Part shown: positions 5,967 to 7,460 of the stretch, one piece after another | How the letters are laid out: each line of letters begins with the position of its first letter | How positions within the stretch are numbered: the first letter of the stretch is position 1 | The notes under the pieces: model-generated | Databases searched by the model: none | What the model was told of the DNA's origin: nothing | The model's input: the letters and a program-made list of their open reading frames with translations, nothing else | Program-made: the position numbers and the translations under genes | Assembly: GCA_002731295.1 (NCBI GenBank) | Contig: PCBE01000010.1 | Span: 1-7,460, forward strand | Direction of reading: 5' to 3' | Length of the DNA: 7,460 bases | Source of the DNA: Acidiferrobacteraceae bacterium | GTDB taxonomy: Bacteria > Pseudomonadota > Gammaproteobacteria > Arenicellales > UBA868

Positions 5967-7460
5967 ATGAGTCTGAGACATGAAAATAGACGTCGCTTGA
6001 CCGCCACTGACTTGGATGTGTTGGTGGTGGGTGGCGGTATCAACGGCGCCTCAGCGGCGGCGGCGCTTGCTGCACGGGGCGTTAGCACGGCGCTGGTCGA
6101 GGCTCGAGATTTTGCCGGTTTCACCAGTCAGAACTCGTCGAATCTGGTCTGGGGTGGGTTCAAGTATCTCGAGTCGCTTGAAGGTGGGTTGGTTCACCGT
6201 CTGTGCAGTGGTCGTAACCGGCTGATGCGAGCCTATCCGTCCTCGGTAAAGGAGAGTCGCTTTCTGGCCACATTGACAAAAAGCGGTGGCCCGTCGCGGG
6301 GTGTGCTGTGGCTGGGTGCCTGGATTTATTGGTGCTTGGGTGGGGGTTTCACTCAGGGGCCTAGGCTGATGTCTAGCGCCCAGATTCGAGATGCTGAACC
6401 CGTCGTTAGAAACGCAGGTTCACTCGGGGGCGTTGAATACTCCGACGCGGTCGTGACTACTGGTGATGCCCGCTTTGTGTTCAACCTGATCCGAGGTGCC
6501 ATGGACAACGGGTGTATCGCCGTGAACTATCTCGAAGTGACCGACATCAAACGTCAGTCAGGTCACTGGCTGGTTTATCTTAGGGACAACCACGACGGGG
6601 GTGAGTTTCAGGCCCGGGCAAGGGTTTTAGTCAACGCCGCGGGCCCCTTTGCCGATCAGTTCTCGCAGATGGCCGGGGTAAGTACCCGTCACCACCACGT
6701 GTTATCCAAGGGCATACATCTGGTGGTCGACAGACTTACAGATTCCGGCCGAATTCTGGCGTTTATGGCTGATGACAGGAGGCCCTTTTTCGTTGTGCCA
6801 ATGGGCGGTCGATCCTGTATCGGGACCACTGATACCCAGGTTACCGATCCACATAGTCAAATCACAGACGAGGATCGGAACTTTGTTCTTGACAATGCCA
6901 ACCGATGCCTCGATCTGCCGCGGTTACTCACGCCCAGGGATGTGATTGCTGAGCGTTGTGGTGTGCGCCCCCTTGCAGTGACCAAAGGTCATGATACCCA
7001 CGGAGATTTTCTGAAACTATCGCGTCAGCATATTGTTGAAACCACTGCTGAGCGTTCCGTAGTGACCATATTGGGCGGAAAACTGACAGACTGTATCCGG
7101 GTCGGCGAAGAGGTGCGGGATGCCGTGTTGGGGTTGGGTGTTTTGGACCCCCAGCGCCTTCGGCCGTGGTACGGTGAGCCAGACAGCGATGTCAAAAGTC
7201 GCTACTTCTCTCGCCTATCCGAGCTCGGCGATCGGGGTACCAAGATCACTGCCGCACAACGGGACAGATTCTGGACCTGGTACGGTGAACGCACTCTGGA
7301 ACTGGTGGACCAGGTGAATGATGACCCGGCCAGTGCGACGAGCATTTTTCCGAATTCAGACATCATCCGGGCAGAATTGGACCTCATGCAACGCACTGAA
7401 ATGATCGTATCAATCGATGATTTTCTTCGTCGGCGTACCCTGCTTGCGCAGACCACTGAC
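5967..7460 (+). CDS. FAD-dependent glycerol-3-phosphate dehydrogenase-like oxidoreductase (3' end outside window)
   Basis: The frame is open for 498 codons from ATG 5967 to the last base of the window. The protein is a DAO-fold flavoenzyme of the GlpD family. Landmarks are the dinucleotide site VVGGGINGA (20-28) with Glu45 at the end of the second strand, TSQNSSNLVWGGFKYLES (53-70), GGVEYSDAVVTTGDAR, VNAAGPFAD, LSKGIHLVV, FVVPMGGRSCIGTTDT, a CGVRPL arginine motif, LGGKLT and, near the window end, DDFLRRRTLL, typical of the GlpD C-terminal domain. GlpD oxidises sn-glycerol-3-phosphate to dihydroxyacetone phosphate at the inner membrane and passes electrons to quinone. The usual LIHGG(L/I)(R/K)YLE motif reads LVWGGFKYLE here, so Trp62 replaces His and the substrate may differ. 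No SD is visible before ATG 5967. The frame stays open upstream without an ATG or GTG nearby. The 188-bp gap after pit suggests a separate transcript. The family is sure. The exact substrate is less so. Confidence 0.88.
   Translation, partial: MSLRHENRRRLTATDLDVLVVGGGINGASAAAALAARGVSTALVEARDFAGFTSQNSSNLVWGGFKYLESLEGGLVHRLCSGRNRLMRAYPSSVKESRFLATLTKSGGPSRGVLWLGAWIYWCLGGGFTQGPRLMSSAQIRDAEPVVRNAGSLGGVEYSDAVVTTGDARFVFNLIRGAMDNGCIAVNYLEVTDIKRQSGHWLVYLRDNHDGGEFQARARVLVNAAGPFADQFSQMAGVSTRHHHVLSKGIHLVVDRLTDSGRILAFMADDRRPFFVVPMGGRSCIGTTDTQVTDPHSQITDEDRNFVLDNANRCLDLPRLLTPRDVIAERCGVRPLAVTKGHDTHGDFLKLSRQHIVETTAERSVVTILGGKLTDCIRVGEEVRDAVLGLGVLDPQRLRPWYGEPDSDVKSRYFSRLSELGDRGTKITAAQRDRFWTWYGERTLELVDQVNDDPASATSIFPNSDIIRAELDLMQRTEMIVSIDDFLRRRTLLAQTTD

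Overview
The window looks like the chromosome of a Gram-negative bacterium, most likely a proteobacterium and possibly marine. GC content is roughly even by eye. I cannot name a genus. Almost every gene handles phosphorus compounds. Most starts have no visible Shine-Dalgarno (SD) sequence, and phnX is the exception.

Layout. Positions 1-234 (+) hold the C-terminal end of a ketopantoate reductase (PanE/ApbA family) gene, which converges on the phosphonate operon. On the minus strand, read from right to left, lie phnW (2-aminoethylphosphonate:pyruvate transaminase, 3749-2598), phnA (phosphonoacetate hydrolase, 2573-1311) and phnX (phosphonoacetaldehyde hydrolase, 1173-325). A 326-bp divergent intergenic region (3750-4075) with two adjacent dyads separates phnW from a plus-strand pair: a DUF47/PhoU-like protein (4076-4735) and a PiT-family phosphate transporter (GTG start, 4747-5778). 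After a 188-bp gap, an FAD-dependent glycerol-3-phosphate dehydrogenase-like gene starts at 5967. It stays open to the end of the window (498 codons, 3' end missing).

How the genes fit together. PhnW would convert 2-aminoethylphosphonate (AEP) and pyruvate to phosphonoacetaldehyde and alanine. PhnX would split phosphonoacetaldehyde to acetaldehyde and phosphate, and PhnA would split phosphonoacetate to acetate and phosphate. Two C-P hydrolases that usually represent alternative branches therefore share one gene cluster. The aldehyde dehydrogenase PhnY that normally feeds PhnA is not in the window, and neither is a phosphonate transporter or a regulator gene. The divergent DUF47-PiT pair would move the released or external phosphate across the inner membrane.

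The points most worth a second look are the PhnX active-site substitutions, the PhnW-PhnA-PhnX combination without PhnY, the dyads in the divergent control region, and the altered FAD-site motif of the GlpD-like protein. I see no mobile element, CRISPR array, tRNA or rRNA.
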